Assembly (NCBI GenBank): GCA_004298505.1
Contig: SCRO01000078.1
Span: forward strand, 1-46,168
Origin: Rhodanobacter sp.
GTDB taxonomy: Bacteria; Pseudomonadota; Gammaproteobacteria; Xanthomonadales; Rhodanobacteraceae
DNA length: 46,168 nucleotides
Direction: 5' to 3'
Within the stretch, counting starts at the first letter, position 1, and the number at the start of each line of letters is the position of its first letter. Below the pieces are notes generated by a model that worked only from the letters and a program-made list of their open reading frames with translations, ran no database searches and had not been told where the DNA came from. A program made the translations under genes and the position numbers. This document shows, one piece after another, positions 16,987-24,710 of this stretch.

Positions 16987-17014
16987 AAAAAAGTGCCGGT
17001 CGAAAGACCCGGCA
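16987..17014 (-). terminator. Possible minus-strand terminator
   Basis: Read on the minus strand, a stem TGCCGGGTC / GACCGGCA (one bulge) with a TTTC loop is followed by CTTTTTT. It could end transcripts coming from thyA-folA-mutT. It overlaps the N-terminal part of the broken HigA-like frame, so the match may be partly fortuitous. Confidence 0.5.
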
Positions 17015-17294
17015 TTCGTCGCAGCCTACGACGCGCTTGCCGATGAGTTCGCCGCGCTGGGCGAACTGGTGTGCGCACGCCAATTTGCCGAGATGACCCA
17101 GGCGGATGTCGCCGCGAGTATGGGCATCACGCAGGCCTCCGTGGCACGGGCTTGAATCAAGCGCCGGCGGTCGCAAGCACACACCGTCGATCGCCACGCT
17201 GCGCCGTTATGCCGATGCGGTGGGTTGCGAACTGCATATCACGCTGGCACCCAAGCCAAGGATATCGCGCTGGTCAAAAGCAGCGACTCCGTAG
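16990..17294 (+). pseudogene. Broken HigA/XRE-type antitoxin gene
   Basis: The forward frame reads …KDPAFVAAYDALADEFAALG… then an HTH (MTQADVAASMGITQASVAR), followed at once by a TGA (~17152). The second half continues in another frame: LESSAGGRKHTPSIATLRRY and ADAVGCELHITLAPKP. Joined, these give the usual order of a HigA-like antitoxin (helical N-terminus, XRE helix-turn-helix, short C-terminal strand), so a frameshift near 17150 broke the gene. No start codon is visible and no RelE/HigB toxin gene is next to it. It sits directly behind the second sdaA 3' end and before a REP pair, which suggests an old mobile or rearranged junction. Confidence 0.7.
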
Positions 17295-17350
17295 GGCGGG
17301 CACTGCCCGCCAGCCTTTGCGGGAAGAGCGGCGGGCAATGCCCGCCCTAC
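17291..17350. repeat. REP-like inverted pair overlapping the mutT stop
   Basis: Unit GTAGGGCGGGCACTGCCCGC… (17291-17311) and an inverted unit ending …GCCCGCCCTAC (17330-17350) with 18 nt between. The right unit supplies the TAG stop codon of mutT (17349-17347 on the minus strand). Confidence 0.8.
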
Positions 17351-17772
17351 GCGCGCGTGTTGGTTGCTTGTTGCAGGGCCGTCAGAATCACGCGGTCCGC
17401 CGGTGCCAGAGTCATGGGCTCAACCGTCGCCGGCGCCAGCCACTTCAACGGCTGGCCTTCCAGCGACTGCGGGTCGCCGTGCCAAGCGGATACGCGCCAG
17501 GCATCGAGCAGCAGGTCGTGATCGTCATGACGCCAAGGCACGCGAACCAGCGCAAGGGCATGCACGACGTCGATGCCGAGCTCCTCGCGCAATTCCCGCA
17601 CGAGTCCTTGCAGCGGCGTCTCACCAAGTTCGAGCTTGCCACCGGGAAATTCCCAGAACCCCGCCAGCTGTTTGCCGGCCGGACGCTGCGCCAGTAGCAC
17701 ACGCCCGACCGCATCCAACAGCAGGCCGGCCATCACGTGCATGACCGCTCGCGGCATGGAGGAAGCAGGCAT
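17347..17772 (-). CDS. mutT: 8-oxo-dGTP diphosphatase (Nudix)
   Basis: Nudix hydrolase of 141 aa that removes oxidised dGTP from the nucleotide pool to prevent A:T to C:G mutations. The Nudix box is complete: GGKLELGE (44-51) and RELREELGI (59-67). A short N-terminus (MPASSMPRAVMHV) precedes the usual start of the fold, so initiation at an internal ATG is possible. The ATG at 17772 shares its A with the folA stop (TGATG), so translation is coupled. Gene order thyA-folA-mutT puts nucleotide synthesis and clean-up on one transcript. The stop codon is inside a REP-like repeat. Confidence 0.93.
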   Translation of the reverse strand: MPASSMPRAVMHVMAGLLLDAVGRVLLAQRPAGKQLAGFWEFPGGKLELGETPLQGLVRELREELGIDVVHALALVRVPWRHDDHDLLLDAWRVSAWHGDPQSLEGQPLKWLAPATVEPMTLAPADRVILTALQQATNTRA

Positions 17773-18260
17773 CAGGCGCTGCGCAGGTACTCGACCATAT
17801 CGAAGTCGTAGGCGTGTTCGTTATCGGCCTTGTGATGCACGCGCGAGACCTCGGTCCACTCGGTGAAGTGGACGCCGGGGAAGAACGTGTCGGCCCCGTC
17901 GATGGCCGCGCTGACCCAGGTCAGATACATGCGGCGCGCGTACGCCAGCGCTTCGGCGAAGACCATGCCACCGCCGATCACCATCAGACCGGTTTCGCTG
18001 CAGCGCGCCTGCGCCTCTTCGATCGAACGGACCGTGATCTGGCCAGGAAACGGTGCCTCGTGCCGCCGCGACAGCACCAGGTTGACCCGATCCGGCAAGG
18101 CGCGGCCAATCGACACGGCCGTGTTGTAGCCCATCAGCACATTCTTGCCGGCGGTCAGCTGCTTGAACCAGCGCAGGTCGTCAGGCAGATGCCACGGCAA
18201 CTGACCCTGGCGGCCGATGGCGAAGTTTTCATCGAGTGCGGCAATCAACGAGATAGCCAT
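17772..18260 (-). CDS. folA: Dihydrofolate reductase
   Basis: Cytosolic NADPH-dependent enzyme of 162 aa that reduces dihydrofolate to tetrahydrofolate; the trimethoprim target. Residues 1-30 (SLIAALDENFAIGRQGQLPW…LPDDLRWFK) carry the catalytic acid Asp27. The NADPH-binding GKNVLMGYNTAVSIGRALP (~38-56) and VIGGGMVFAEAL (~94-105) segments are typical; the common MGRxTxxSIG motif reads MGYNTAVSIG, with Tyr in place of Arg. Length agrees with E. coli FolA (159). It lies 136 nt downstream of thyA, its partner in the thymidylate cycle, and overlaps mutT by one base. Confidence 0.95.
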   Translation of the reverse strand: MAISLIAALDENFAIGRQGQLPWHLPDDLRWFKQLTAGKNVLMGYNTAVSIGRALPDRVNLVLSRRHEAPFPGQITVRSIEEAQARCSETGLMVIGGGMVFAEALAYARRMYLTWVSAAIDGADTFFPGVHFTEWTEVSRVHHKADNEHAYDFDMVEYLRSA

Positions 18261-18396
18261 GGGGAATCCTTGGGAACGTGATCAATGAAAAGGTACGCCG
18301 CTCGGGCGGCACCGGACGCATGGAATCTTAGCAGGCCGCGCACCTCGCGGCCGGGAACCGCATTGTGCGACGGCGTATGGACGCAACGCCTCAGGG

Positions 18397-19191
18397 CTAA
18401 ACCGCCACGGCAGCCGTGATCGCCGGATGCGACTGGTACCCCTCGATCGCAATGTCCTCATAGCGGAAGCCGAAGATCGAGCGCACCTCGGGATTGAGCT
18501 TCAATCGCGGCAATGGCAGCGGTTCACGACCCAACTGCAGACGTGCCTGGTCGACATGGTTGTTGTAGAGGTGGGCATCGCCCAGGGTATGCACGAAGTC
18601 GCCCACGCCCAACCCGCAGACCTGGGCCACCATGTGGGTGAGCAGCGCATAGCTGGCGATGTTGAACGGCACGCCGAGGAAGATGTCGCCCGAACGCTGG
18701 TACAGCTGGCAGCTCAGCTTGCCGTTCGCGACATAGAACTGGAACATCGTGTGGCATGGCAGCAGCGCCATCTTCGGCAGCTCGCCGACATTCCAGGCAC
18801 TGACGATGAGGCGGCGCGAATCGGGGTTGTGCCTGATCTCGTCGACGACCCACGCGATCTGGTCGATGACCCGGCCGTCGGTAGTGGGCCACGCCCGCCA
18901 TTGCCGTCCATAGACCGGGCCGAGGTCGCCGTTGGCGTCGGCCCACTCATTCCAGATGCGCACGCCGTGCTCTTTCAGGTAGGCGATATTGGTGTCGCCG
19001 CGCAGGAACCAGATCAGCTCGTGCACGATCGACTTCAGATGCAGTTTCTTGGTGGTGACCAGCGGAAAACCCTGCGCCAGATCGAAGCGCATCTGCCAGC
19101 CGAACACGCTGCGCGTGCCGGTGCCGGTGCGATCGGCCTTTTCGGTGCCGTGGTCGAGAACGTGGCGGAGCAGATCGAGATAGGGACGCAT
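18397..19191 (-). CDS. thyA: Thymidylate synthase
   Basis: Thymidylate synthase of 264 aa, the same length as E. coli ThyA. It methylates dUMP to dTMP using methylene-tetrahydrofolate and releases dihydrofolate, which FolA regenerates. The catalytic Cys146 is in [11 protein letters not shown], preceded by [11 protein letters not shown] and followed by [21 protein letters not shown] (folate/dUMP site) and [14 protein letters not shown]. The C-terminus ends in …ITAAVAV, as in ThyA proteins. The ATG at 19191 begins the fold directly ([11 protein letters not shown]). It is the first gene of thyA-folA-mutT and divergent from pilD. Confidence 0.97.
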   Translation of the reverse strand: MRPYLDLLRHVLDHGTEKADRTGTGTRSVFGWQMRFDLAQGFPLVTTKKLHLKSIVHELIWFLRGDTNIAYLKEHGVRIWNEWADANGDLGPVYGRQWRAWPTTDGRVIDQIAWVVDEIRHNPDSRRLIVSAWNVGELPKMALLPCHTMFQFYVANGKLSCQLYQRSGDIFLGVPFNIASYALLTHMVAQVCGLGVGDFVHTLGDAHLYNNHVDQARLQLGREPLPLPRLKLNPEVRSIFGFRYEDIAIEGYQSHPAITAAVAV

Positions 19192-19283
19192 CTGTCAAGG
19201 ATAACCGTAGCGAAGAGCCTTGGCAGCCGGCCCATGACAACCGTCACTCCCGCAGACGAAGGTTTCGGCCTTTCCACCGAGCT

Positions 19284-19304
19284 GTAGGGCGGGCAGTGCG
19301 CGCC
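19284..19304. repeat. Single, degenerate REP-like unit
   Basis: GTAGGGCGGGCAGTGCGCGC, with two changes from the family consensus, in the thyA/pilD divergent spacer. A weak inverted half (GCCGGCGGGCTC…) lies near 19350 and may be the worn second arm. Confidence 0.55.
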
Positions 19305-19380
19305 GCTTTTGTTTGTACGCGCATACGCTACCCTTATGGTCCGCCCTCTGCCGGCGGGCTCCGAAACACCAGGCTCACAC

Positions 19381-20238
19381 ATGCCCGACCTTCCGCCCAC
19401 CGTATGGATTGCCCTCGCCGCCGTGCTCGGCCTGCTGGTGGGCAGCTTTCTCAATGTAGTGATCCTGCGCCTGCCCGCACGCATGGCGGCGAGCTGGCGG
19501 CGGGAAGCGCGCGATGTGCTGGAGCTCGAGGCCGATATCGAGCCGCTGCCGCCGGGCATCGTGCGGGAACCTTCGCACTGCCCGCAGTGCAAGCACCCGC
19601 TGTCGGCGGCGGATAATATTCCGCTGTTCAGCTGGCTGCTGCTGCGCGGACGCTGCCGCTACTGCAAGGCGAGAATCTCGATCCAGTACCCGCTGGTGGA
19701 ACTGCTCGGCGGCGTGTTGAGCGCGGTAGTAGTGTGGAAGTTTGGACCGACCTGGGTCGCGCTGGCTGGGCTGCTGCTCACCTGGGTGCTGATTGCCGCA
19801 GCAGGTATTGATTTCCGCACCCAACTGCTGCCCGACCAGTTGACCTTGCCGTTGCTGTGGCTGGGCCTGTTGCTGTCGCTGCCGCCGATGTTCGTCGGTG
19901 CGCAGGCGGCGATCATCGGCGCGGCGATCGGCTATGTGAGCCTGTGGAGCGTGTACTGGGCTTTCAAGCTGCTTACCGGCAAGGAGGGCATGGGCCATGG
20001 CGACTTCAAACTGCTCGCAGCGCTCGGTGCGTGGATGGGGCCGGTAGCGCTGTTGCCGACCATTCTGCTGTCCTCGCTGATCGGCGCCCTGGTCGGTGGC
20101 AGCCTGATTGCGCTACGCAAGCACCAGCGCGAGATTCCGATGCCGTTCGGTCCGTTCATCGCCGCCGCCGGCTGGGTCTGGTTCATCGCCGGCCACAACC
20201 TGTTGCAGGGTTACATGCACTTCACCGGCTTGCGATGA
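19381..20238 (+). CDS. pilD: Prepilin peptidase / N-methyltransferase
   Basis: Inner-membrane aspartyl protease of 285 aa that cleaves and N-methylates type IV prepilins and type II secretion pseudopilins. The N-terminal LVGSFLNVVILRLP stretch is typical. A cytosolic zinc site is formed by C67-x2-C70 (HCPQCKHP) and C92-x2-C95 (RCRYCKA). Catalytic aspartates are in AGIDFRTQLLPD (~140) and GHGDFKLLAALG (~205). Seven to eight membrane segments follow the family pattern, ending FGPFIAAAGW. The frame is open 24 codons upstream, but the ATG at 19381 gives the known N-terminus. It overlaps coaE by ATGA; the usual pilB/pilC genes are not in the window. Confidence 0.95.
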   Translation: MPDLPPTVWIALAAVLGLLVGSFLNVVILRLPARMAASWRREARDVLELEADIEPLPPGIVREPSHCPQCKHPLSAADNIPLFSWLLLRGRCRYCKARISIQYPLVELLGGVLSAVVVWKFGPTWVALAGLLLTWVLIAAAGIDFRTQLLPDQLTLPLLWLGLLLSLPPMFVGAQAAIIGAAIGYVSLWSVYWAFKLLTGKEGMGHGDFKLLAALGAWMGPVALLPTILLSSLIGALVGGSLIALRKHQREIPMPFGPFIAAAGWVWFIAGHNLLQGYMHFTGLR

Positions 20239-20855
20239 GCGGAAATCCGCACGCCCTGGTGGTGGCGCTGACTGGCGGTGTCGCCGCCGGCAAGTCGGCG
20301 GTGGCGCGCCGTTTCGAGGCGCTCGGTGTGCCCGTGCATGATGCCGACGTAGCTGCCCGTGAGGTGATCGCGCCAGGCTCGGCCGGCTTGGCCGAGGTGG
20401 CGGCCGCGTTTGGTCACGACGCACTGGACAAGACCGGCCAGCTGGACCGAGCGGCGATGCGCCGGCGCGTGTTTGCCGACCCTGCGGCACGCGGCACGCT
20501 GGAAGCGATCATCCACCCACGCGTGCGCGCCTGGCTGCGCGCACGCGTGGCGCTCGAACGCGCGCCCTACTGCCTGCTGGCGATCCCCTTGCTCGCCGAG
20601 AACATCGCACAGTATCGCTGGGTCGACCGCGTGCTCCTGATCGACGCACCCGAAGCGGTGCAGCTTGACCGGCTGATCGCTCGCGATGGTATCGACGAGG
20701 CGCTGGCCCGGCGCATGATTGGCCAGCAAGCCAGTCGCGACGAACGACTCGCCCTGGCCGACGACGTGATCGAAAACAGTCGCGACGAAACCGCACTGGA
20801 TGCAGCGGTGGCGTCCCTGCACAGGCGTTATCTCGAATTGGCGACCGCCCCGTAA
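20235..20855 (+). CDS. coaE: Dephospho-CoA kinase
   Basis: Last enzyme of coenzyme A synthesis, 206 aa: phosphorylates the 3'-OH of dephospho-CoA with ATP. The P-loop is TGGVAAGKSAV (13-23); VHDADVAAREVI (34-45), IHPRVRAW (~95-102) and the LLAIPLLAEN stretch match CoaE. The C-terminal RMIGQQASRDERLALADDVIEN is characteristic (R…Q…R and D.VI.N). Length equals E. coli CoaE (206). The start overlaps the pilD stop (ATGA), so it is coupled to pilD as in many gammaproteobacteria. A perfect REP palindrome follows ~40 nt after the stop. Confidence 0.96.
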   Translation: MSGNPHALVVALTGGVAAGKSAVARRFEALGVPVHDADVAAREVIAPGSAGLAEVAAAFGHDALDKTGQLDRAAMRRRVFADPAARGTLEAIIHPRVRAWLRARVALERAPYCLLAIPLLAENIAQYRWVDRVLLIDAPEAVQLDRLIARDGIDEALARRMIGQQASRDERLALADDVIENSRDETALDAAVASLHRRYLELATAP

Positions 20856-20896
20856 TCGCATGGACTCGCCCCCGCGCATTCAGGCATCGCCGCGCC

Positions 20897-20921
20897 GTAG
20901 GGCGGGCACTGCCCGCCCTAC
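20897..20921. repeat. Perfect REP-like palindrome
   Basis: GTAGGGCGGGCA - C - TGCCCGCCCTAC: 12-nt perfect arms around a single central base, between coaE and the XRE remnant. This is the best single copy of the family in the window. Confidence 0.8.
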
Positions 20922-20925
20922 GCGA

Positions 20926-21250
20926 CTATCGGTGACTGTTCGCTTTCGCGCCAGTGCGGTGCTTGATTGAAACCGGCCGCCTCGAAGGTGACGCCGCCAA
21001 GGCAAGTATCACGTCGCACGCGACCTTCTGCTGCGCAGCCGGCAGTGTTCGGTAGATAGCGAAGACCTGCTGGTCGTCGTAGGCCGGAGCCTCTTCCTTG
21101 ACCTGCCTGGCACCGCGCTTGCCGTGCGCGCCCCGATCGCCGAACCGCAGGAAGTCCGGGCCCTCCTTCAGCCAATCGGCCAGAACGACCAGTTTGTCCT
21201 GCTCAGGGATCCCTTTGCCGCTCAACCAGCGCGAGGCCGTCTGGAACGAC
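20926..21250 (-). pseudogene. XRE-family regulator lacking its N-terminus
   Basis: Minus-strand frame ending at 20926. From ~21250 it reads SFQTASRWLSGKGIPEQDKL, then LADWLKEGPDFLRFGDRG, a charged linker, and VFAIYRTLPAAQQKVACDVI. This is the recognition helix and C-terminal part of a phage-repressor-like XRE protein. The first helices of the HTH are missing; upstream of 21250 the sequence switches to the antisense of a type III methylase. The frame is open to 21342 but those codons are not protein-like. So the gene was cut by recombination at the edge of the restriction-modification remnant. The surviving ~108 codons probably have no function. Confidence 0.65.
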
Positions 21251-21252
21251 AC

Positions 21253-22237
21253 CGGGTCGGCCTGCAGACGTGCGAGTGGGTGCTGCCGTCGAAGGACACG
21301 CGCGACAGCGACTGGATCACCGCAGCAAATCGGCAGGCGCATCTAGACGACGAGGGCAACGCCGACTGGACCAACCGGCTGATCTACGGCGACAACCTGC
21401 TGGCGATGGCCGCGCTACTGGCCGGTGATGAACACACGCCCAGCCTGCGCGGCATGGTCGACCTGATCTACATCGACCCGCCGTTCGACTCCAAGGCCGA
21501 CTACCGCACCAAGGTGACCTTGCCCGGCATCGAGCTGGAGCAGAAGCCGACGGTGATCGAGCAGTTCGCGTATTCGAATACGTGGTCAGATGGGACGGCG
21601 TCGTATCTGGCGATGATCGTGCCACGACTGATCGTCATGCGGGAACTGCTTTCGGATCGAGGCAGCCTTTGCGTCCACATCGGCATGCAAGTCAGCCATT
21701 ACGTCAAAATTGTGGCTGATGAAATCTTCGGGAAGAACAACTTCAACACCGAAGTAACTTGGTCGTATGGAACTCCAAGCGGTGGCCGCGCGGCGGGAAA
21801 CAAGATCGTCAAAGCCCACGAATACCTGCTCTGGTACACCAAAAACTACGGTGAACACATCTATCACAAGGAATACCTCCCGTACTTAGAAAAATACCTG
21901 GCCGATCGGTTCACGGAAGTCGACGCTGCTCTCGCCCGAGGCGATCAACCTGGACGAGGGCAACCGCAAGAAGCTGCTCGAGGTGATGAACGCCGAGCCG
22001 CTGGCGCTGATCGAATACTGGGCGGTGGACCCAGACTACGACGGGGCGGTGTTCCGCTCGGTGTGGTAGGACTACCGCGGCAACACCGCCAACGACGACG
22101 ACCCGCTGCGCGTGGTCACCGAGGCGCGTTTCAACGTGCCGTACAAGGCCGGCGAGCGGCGCGTCTGCGTACGCGTGGTTGACGTGTTTGGTTTCGAGGC
22201 CGAGGTGGTGCACATCGTTGCGGAGTCAACAAGATGA
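21253..22237 (+). pseudogene. Type III modification methylase (mod), internally deleted
   Basis: The first ~220 codons are a clear adenine methylase of the type III/beta class: EWVLPSKDTRDSDWI, NRLIYGDNLLAMAALLAG, VDLIYIDPPFDSKADY (motif IV DPPF), and YLAMIVPRLIVMRELL. Near 21920 the reading jumps to another frame that encodes the family's C-terminal end (LLSPEAINLDEGN, then ALIEYWAVDPDYDGAVFRSV). That end is interrupted by a TAG at 22067, where relatives have a glutamine codon as I recall, and stops at 22237. Several hundred codons in between, including the FxGxG SAM-binding motif I, are lost, and the start codon is missing. No active methylase can be made. Confidence 0.85.
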
Positions 22238-22323
22238 GTGCTGACGTTCCGCTGCTGCTCGTCATTTTCGCAGAGGCAGGATTTTCAACAGACGAGCGAC
22301 CGGCCATCCATGAACGCTGTCGC

Positions 22324-22629
22324 TCAAGCCGCCAGCGGCTGGATCTTCTTCAGGCCAGCACCGAGCTTGCGTTCGGCGACTTTCAAGTCGTAGCTGGCCT
22401 GCAGGTTGATCCAAAACTGCGCGCTCTGCCCGAAGGCGCGGCCCAAACGCAGCGCCAGCTCGGCGGTCACGGGCCTCTGCTCGCGGACGATGTGCGAGAT
22501 GCGCATCGGGGATACGCCGATGGCCTGGGCAAACGCGGTCTGACTCATCTTGTGGTCTTCGAGAATTTCACGCAGGTAGTAGCCGGGGTGGATCGGCGGC
22601 AAACCGTTCTTGGCAGCTGGAATGCTCAT
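22324..22629 (-). CDS. higA: HigA-type antitoxin (XRE family, VapI-like)
   Basis: A 101-aa DNA-binding antitoxin. After PPIHPGYYLREILEDHKMSQ comes the helix-turn-helix TAFAQAIGVSPMRISHIV (~33-50), then ELALRLGRAFGQSAQFWINL and YDLKVAERK, which is the full HigA/VapI pattern. It is encoded 12 nt behind the toxin gene on the minus strand, the reverse order of most TA systems but normal for higBA. It should neutralise the toxin and repress the shared promoter, probably at the palindrome upstream of higB. The gene appears intact. The module lies between the remains of mod and res and runs against them. Confidence 0.9.
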   Translation of the reverse strand: MSIPAAKNGLPPIHPGYYLREILEDHKMSQTAFAQAIGVSPMRISHIVREQRPVTAELALRLGRAFGQSAQFWINLQASYDLKVAERKLGAGLKKIQPLAA

Positions 22630-22641
22630 GATTGCGGCACC

Positions 22642-22923
22642 TCAGTGGTACTCGACGATTTCGACATCGAAGGCTTCTCCTTCGACGAGCCGGAAGCAAA
22701 GCCGCCATTGCTGGTTGATGCGGATACTCCATTGGCCTGTGCGATCGCCCTTCAATGGCTCCAGCCGATTCGAAGGCGGAGACCTCAGATCCTCGAGGGA
22801 TGTAGCGGCATGCAGCCGGTTGATCTGCGCCAAGGCCCGGAACCGGATATCGGGCGGCAACCGCCGGGACCGCTCCGTGGCGAACAACCGCTCCGTTTCC
22901 TTGTCGGCGAAGTTCCTTATCAC
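22642..22923 (-). CDS. higB: HigB-type toxin (RelE superfamily)
   Basis: Predicted ribosome-dependent mRNA endonuclease of 93 aa. The family signature is complete: IRNFADKETERLF, a DIRFRALAQINRLHAATSLE helix pair, SNRLEPLKGDRTGQWSIRIN, and the end QWRLCFRLVEGEAFDVEIVEYH. I choose the GTG at 22923: it gives the family's usual N-terminus and has AGGAG 7 nt upstream. An in-frame ATG at 22986 would add 21 residues not found in relatives and would run through the operator. It forms an operon with higA. With the surrounding restriction-modification genes dead, this pair may be the last active part of the locus. Confidence 0.88.
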   Translation of the reverse strand: MIRNFADKETERLFATERSRRLPPDIRFRALAQINRLHAATSLEDLRSPPSNRLEPLKGDRTGQWSIRINQQWRLCFRLVEGEAFDVEIVEYH

Positions 22924-22965
22924 CCGGTCACTCCTGTTTACCCGGCAAATCCTTCTGTCCAGACC

Positions 22966-22982
22966 ATAAACAATAAGTTTAT
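22966..22982. promoter_or_regulatory. Palindromic operator of higBA
   Basis: ATAAAC-AATAA-GTTTAT is a perfect inverted repeat ~45 nt upstream of the higB GTG, in an AT-rich patch unlike the neighbourhood. It overlaps sequence resembling a minus-strand promoter (TTGCAA near 22989-22984). This fits autorepression by HigA. Confidence 0.6.
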
Positions 22983-23008
22983 TCATTGCAAGCACCCGGA
23001 GCCAGCCG

Positions 23009-24565
23009 ATGTTTGACGGCAGCAACCCGCTGACACTCGCCGCCGCCCTCACCCGTCGCACCGAGCAACTGTGCATCGGCCTGGAACAGGGCATCGCCGA
23101 CATCTACGAATTGGTGACGCCGGTGACCGCCGAGCTGCTGCGCTGGTGGTTCGGCGAGGATGCCTGCCAGGCGCGCACGTTCAACTTCCATCCCGGTCAG
23201 CGCCAGGCGATCCTCAATGTGATCGTGGCGCACGAGGTGCTGGACAGTCCGAACCTGAAGGATCTTTACGAGCAGGTATGCGCCGATGCACTGCTTGAAG
23301 GCACCCGCCTCGCCGACGTGGCGCAAGGCAAGCACGGCCACCCGAAGTACTGCCTGAAGATGGCCACCGGCACCGGCAAGACCTGGGTGCTGCAGGCACT
23401 GCTGGTGTGGCAGCTGCTGAACAAGACCGCGGCGCTGGAGGAAGGACCCGACGATCCGCGTTTCACCCGCCGCTTCCTGATCGTCGCGCCGGGGCTGATC
23501 GTGTACGAGCGGCTACTGGATGCGTTCCTGGGCAAGGAAAACGAGGACAAGAGCCGCGACTTCGCCAGCTCCGATATCGCCAGCTATGCCGAGCTGTTCA
23601 CCCCGCCGGCACGGCGCGAACGCATCGCGCAGTTCGTGCGCAACAACGTGTGCCAGAAACAGGAGATCGGCCTGAAGGCGGCGATGCGGCTGGGCCTGGT
23701 GAAGTCGCTGGTACTGAACAAGCGCAAGGAGGTCGGCGCGCTGGCGCTGGAGTTCAAGGCCGAGCGCGACACGGACGGCAATGTGTGCCTATCGGAAGGC
23801 CAGCGCGTGATGTTGCGCGCCGGGTTGCAAAAGCTGCGCAAGCTGGCGGCGGATTTCGCCCGCCTCGATGCCACGCGCCACCCGAAGATGCTGGTGGTGT
23901 GCGAGGACACGGCGGTGGCGCCACTAGTGGCGCAGTTCCTCCGTGACGAAGGGCTGCATGACGGCGACGTGCTCACCGTCGATTCCGGCAGGAAAGCCGA
24001 GCTGGGCGAGAAGCAGTGGGCGCCGCTGCGCCAGCGCCGGCTATCCGAGGTGACCAAGCTGGTGATGCGCGAGAGTGCGTCGCTGGAGGTGTCCAAGTGC
24101 ATCTACACCCGACTGCCCTACCCGACCCGCAGCGGCGGACTGGAGCGTGCGTTTATCGAGTGGGCGCAACTGGATGCCGGCGTGGAAGCGTTCTGCAAGA
24201 TCAGCGAGAACCGCCATGACTTCGTGCGGCTGCGTTACATCAAGGACGACGGCCTGCCGGCGCTGTACATCCCCGACTTCCTGGTGCGCACGGCGGACGC
24301 GATCTACCTGGTGGAAACCAAGGCCCAGCAGCAGGTCGGCCACCCGAACGTGCAGCGCAAGCTGAGGGCGGCCACCACCTGGTGCGAGCGAATCAATGCG
24401 CTGGAACCGGAACGGCGTGGCGGCCGCCGTTGGCATTACGCCCTGATCGGCGAGTCGCTGTTTTACGACTGGCGGGGCAAAGGTGCCCGGCTGAGCGAAC
24501 TGCTGGCGTTCTCGCGTGCTCGCGCGGTGTCCACGGCGCAGTCGCAAGGCGACCTGGCGCTCTGA
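23009..24565 (+). pseudogene. Type III restriction subunit (res), in-frame internally deleted
   Basis: Open frame of 518 codons, against roughly 900-1000 for complete Res proteins. It keeps the N-terminus with helicase motif I (MATGTGKTWVLQALL, ~112-126), a middle block (LVVCEDTAVAPLVAQFLRDE), and the C-terminal PD-(D/E)xK nuclease (PALYIPDFLVRT…IYLVETKAQ). The DEAD/H box is absent: the chain passes from KQEIGLKA to AAMRLGLVKSLVLN. Motifs V and VI are also missing, because APLRQRR is joined to LSEVTKLVMRES. Both losses kept the frame. Without the motor core and with mod broken, restriction is not expected, though a truncated protein could still be made. Start: ATG at 23009; the family N-terminus seems slightly shortened. 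Confidence 0.8.
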
Positions 24566-24710
24566 CCGCGTGATTCCCAAGTGAGGAGCAAAAATCCCAG
24601 CCCGTCATCGTTTTGGGCCATTCGTGACCTATGTGAGGTGACATGGGCCAGCGAATTCTGTAACCATCAGCCTCTTTTGGCGGATTCAGACGCCCTCTGC
24701 AGGAGCCTAC
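24566..24710. other. Unexplained spacer before the APC permease
   Basis: 145 bases that do not look like a simple promoter. They contain GGGCCATTCGTGACCTATGTG, cut short here, with repeated GGGCCA and GTGAC words and an ATGT-GAGGTG-ACAT inverted repeat around 24635-24650. It may be an operator or the worn end of a mobile element; I cannot name it. Confidence 0.3.

Noticed and set aside
22924-22986. Longer HigB starting at the ATG at 22986
   Set aside because: It would run through the palindromic operator and add residues absent from the family; the GTG at 22923 has AGGAG at the right distance.
23009-24565. res as a functional or novel nuclease-helicase
   Set aside because: The flanking segments match two separated parts of the usual Res protein, so the unusual architecture is best explained by deletion.
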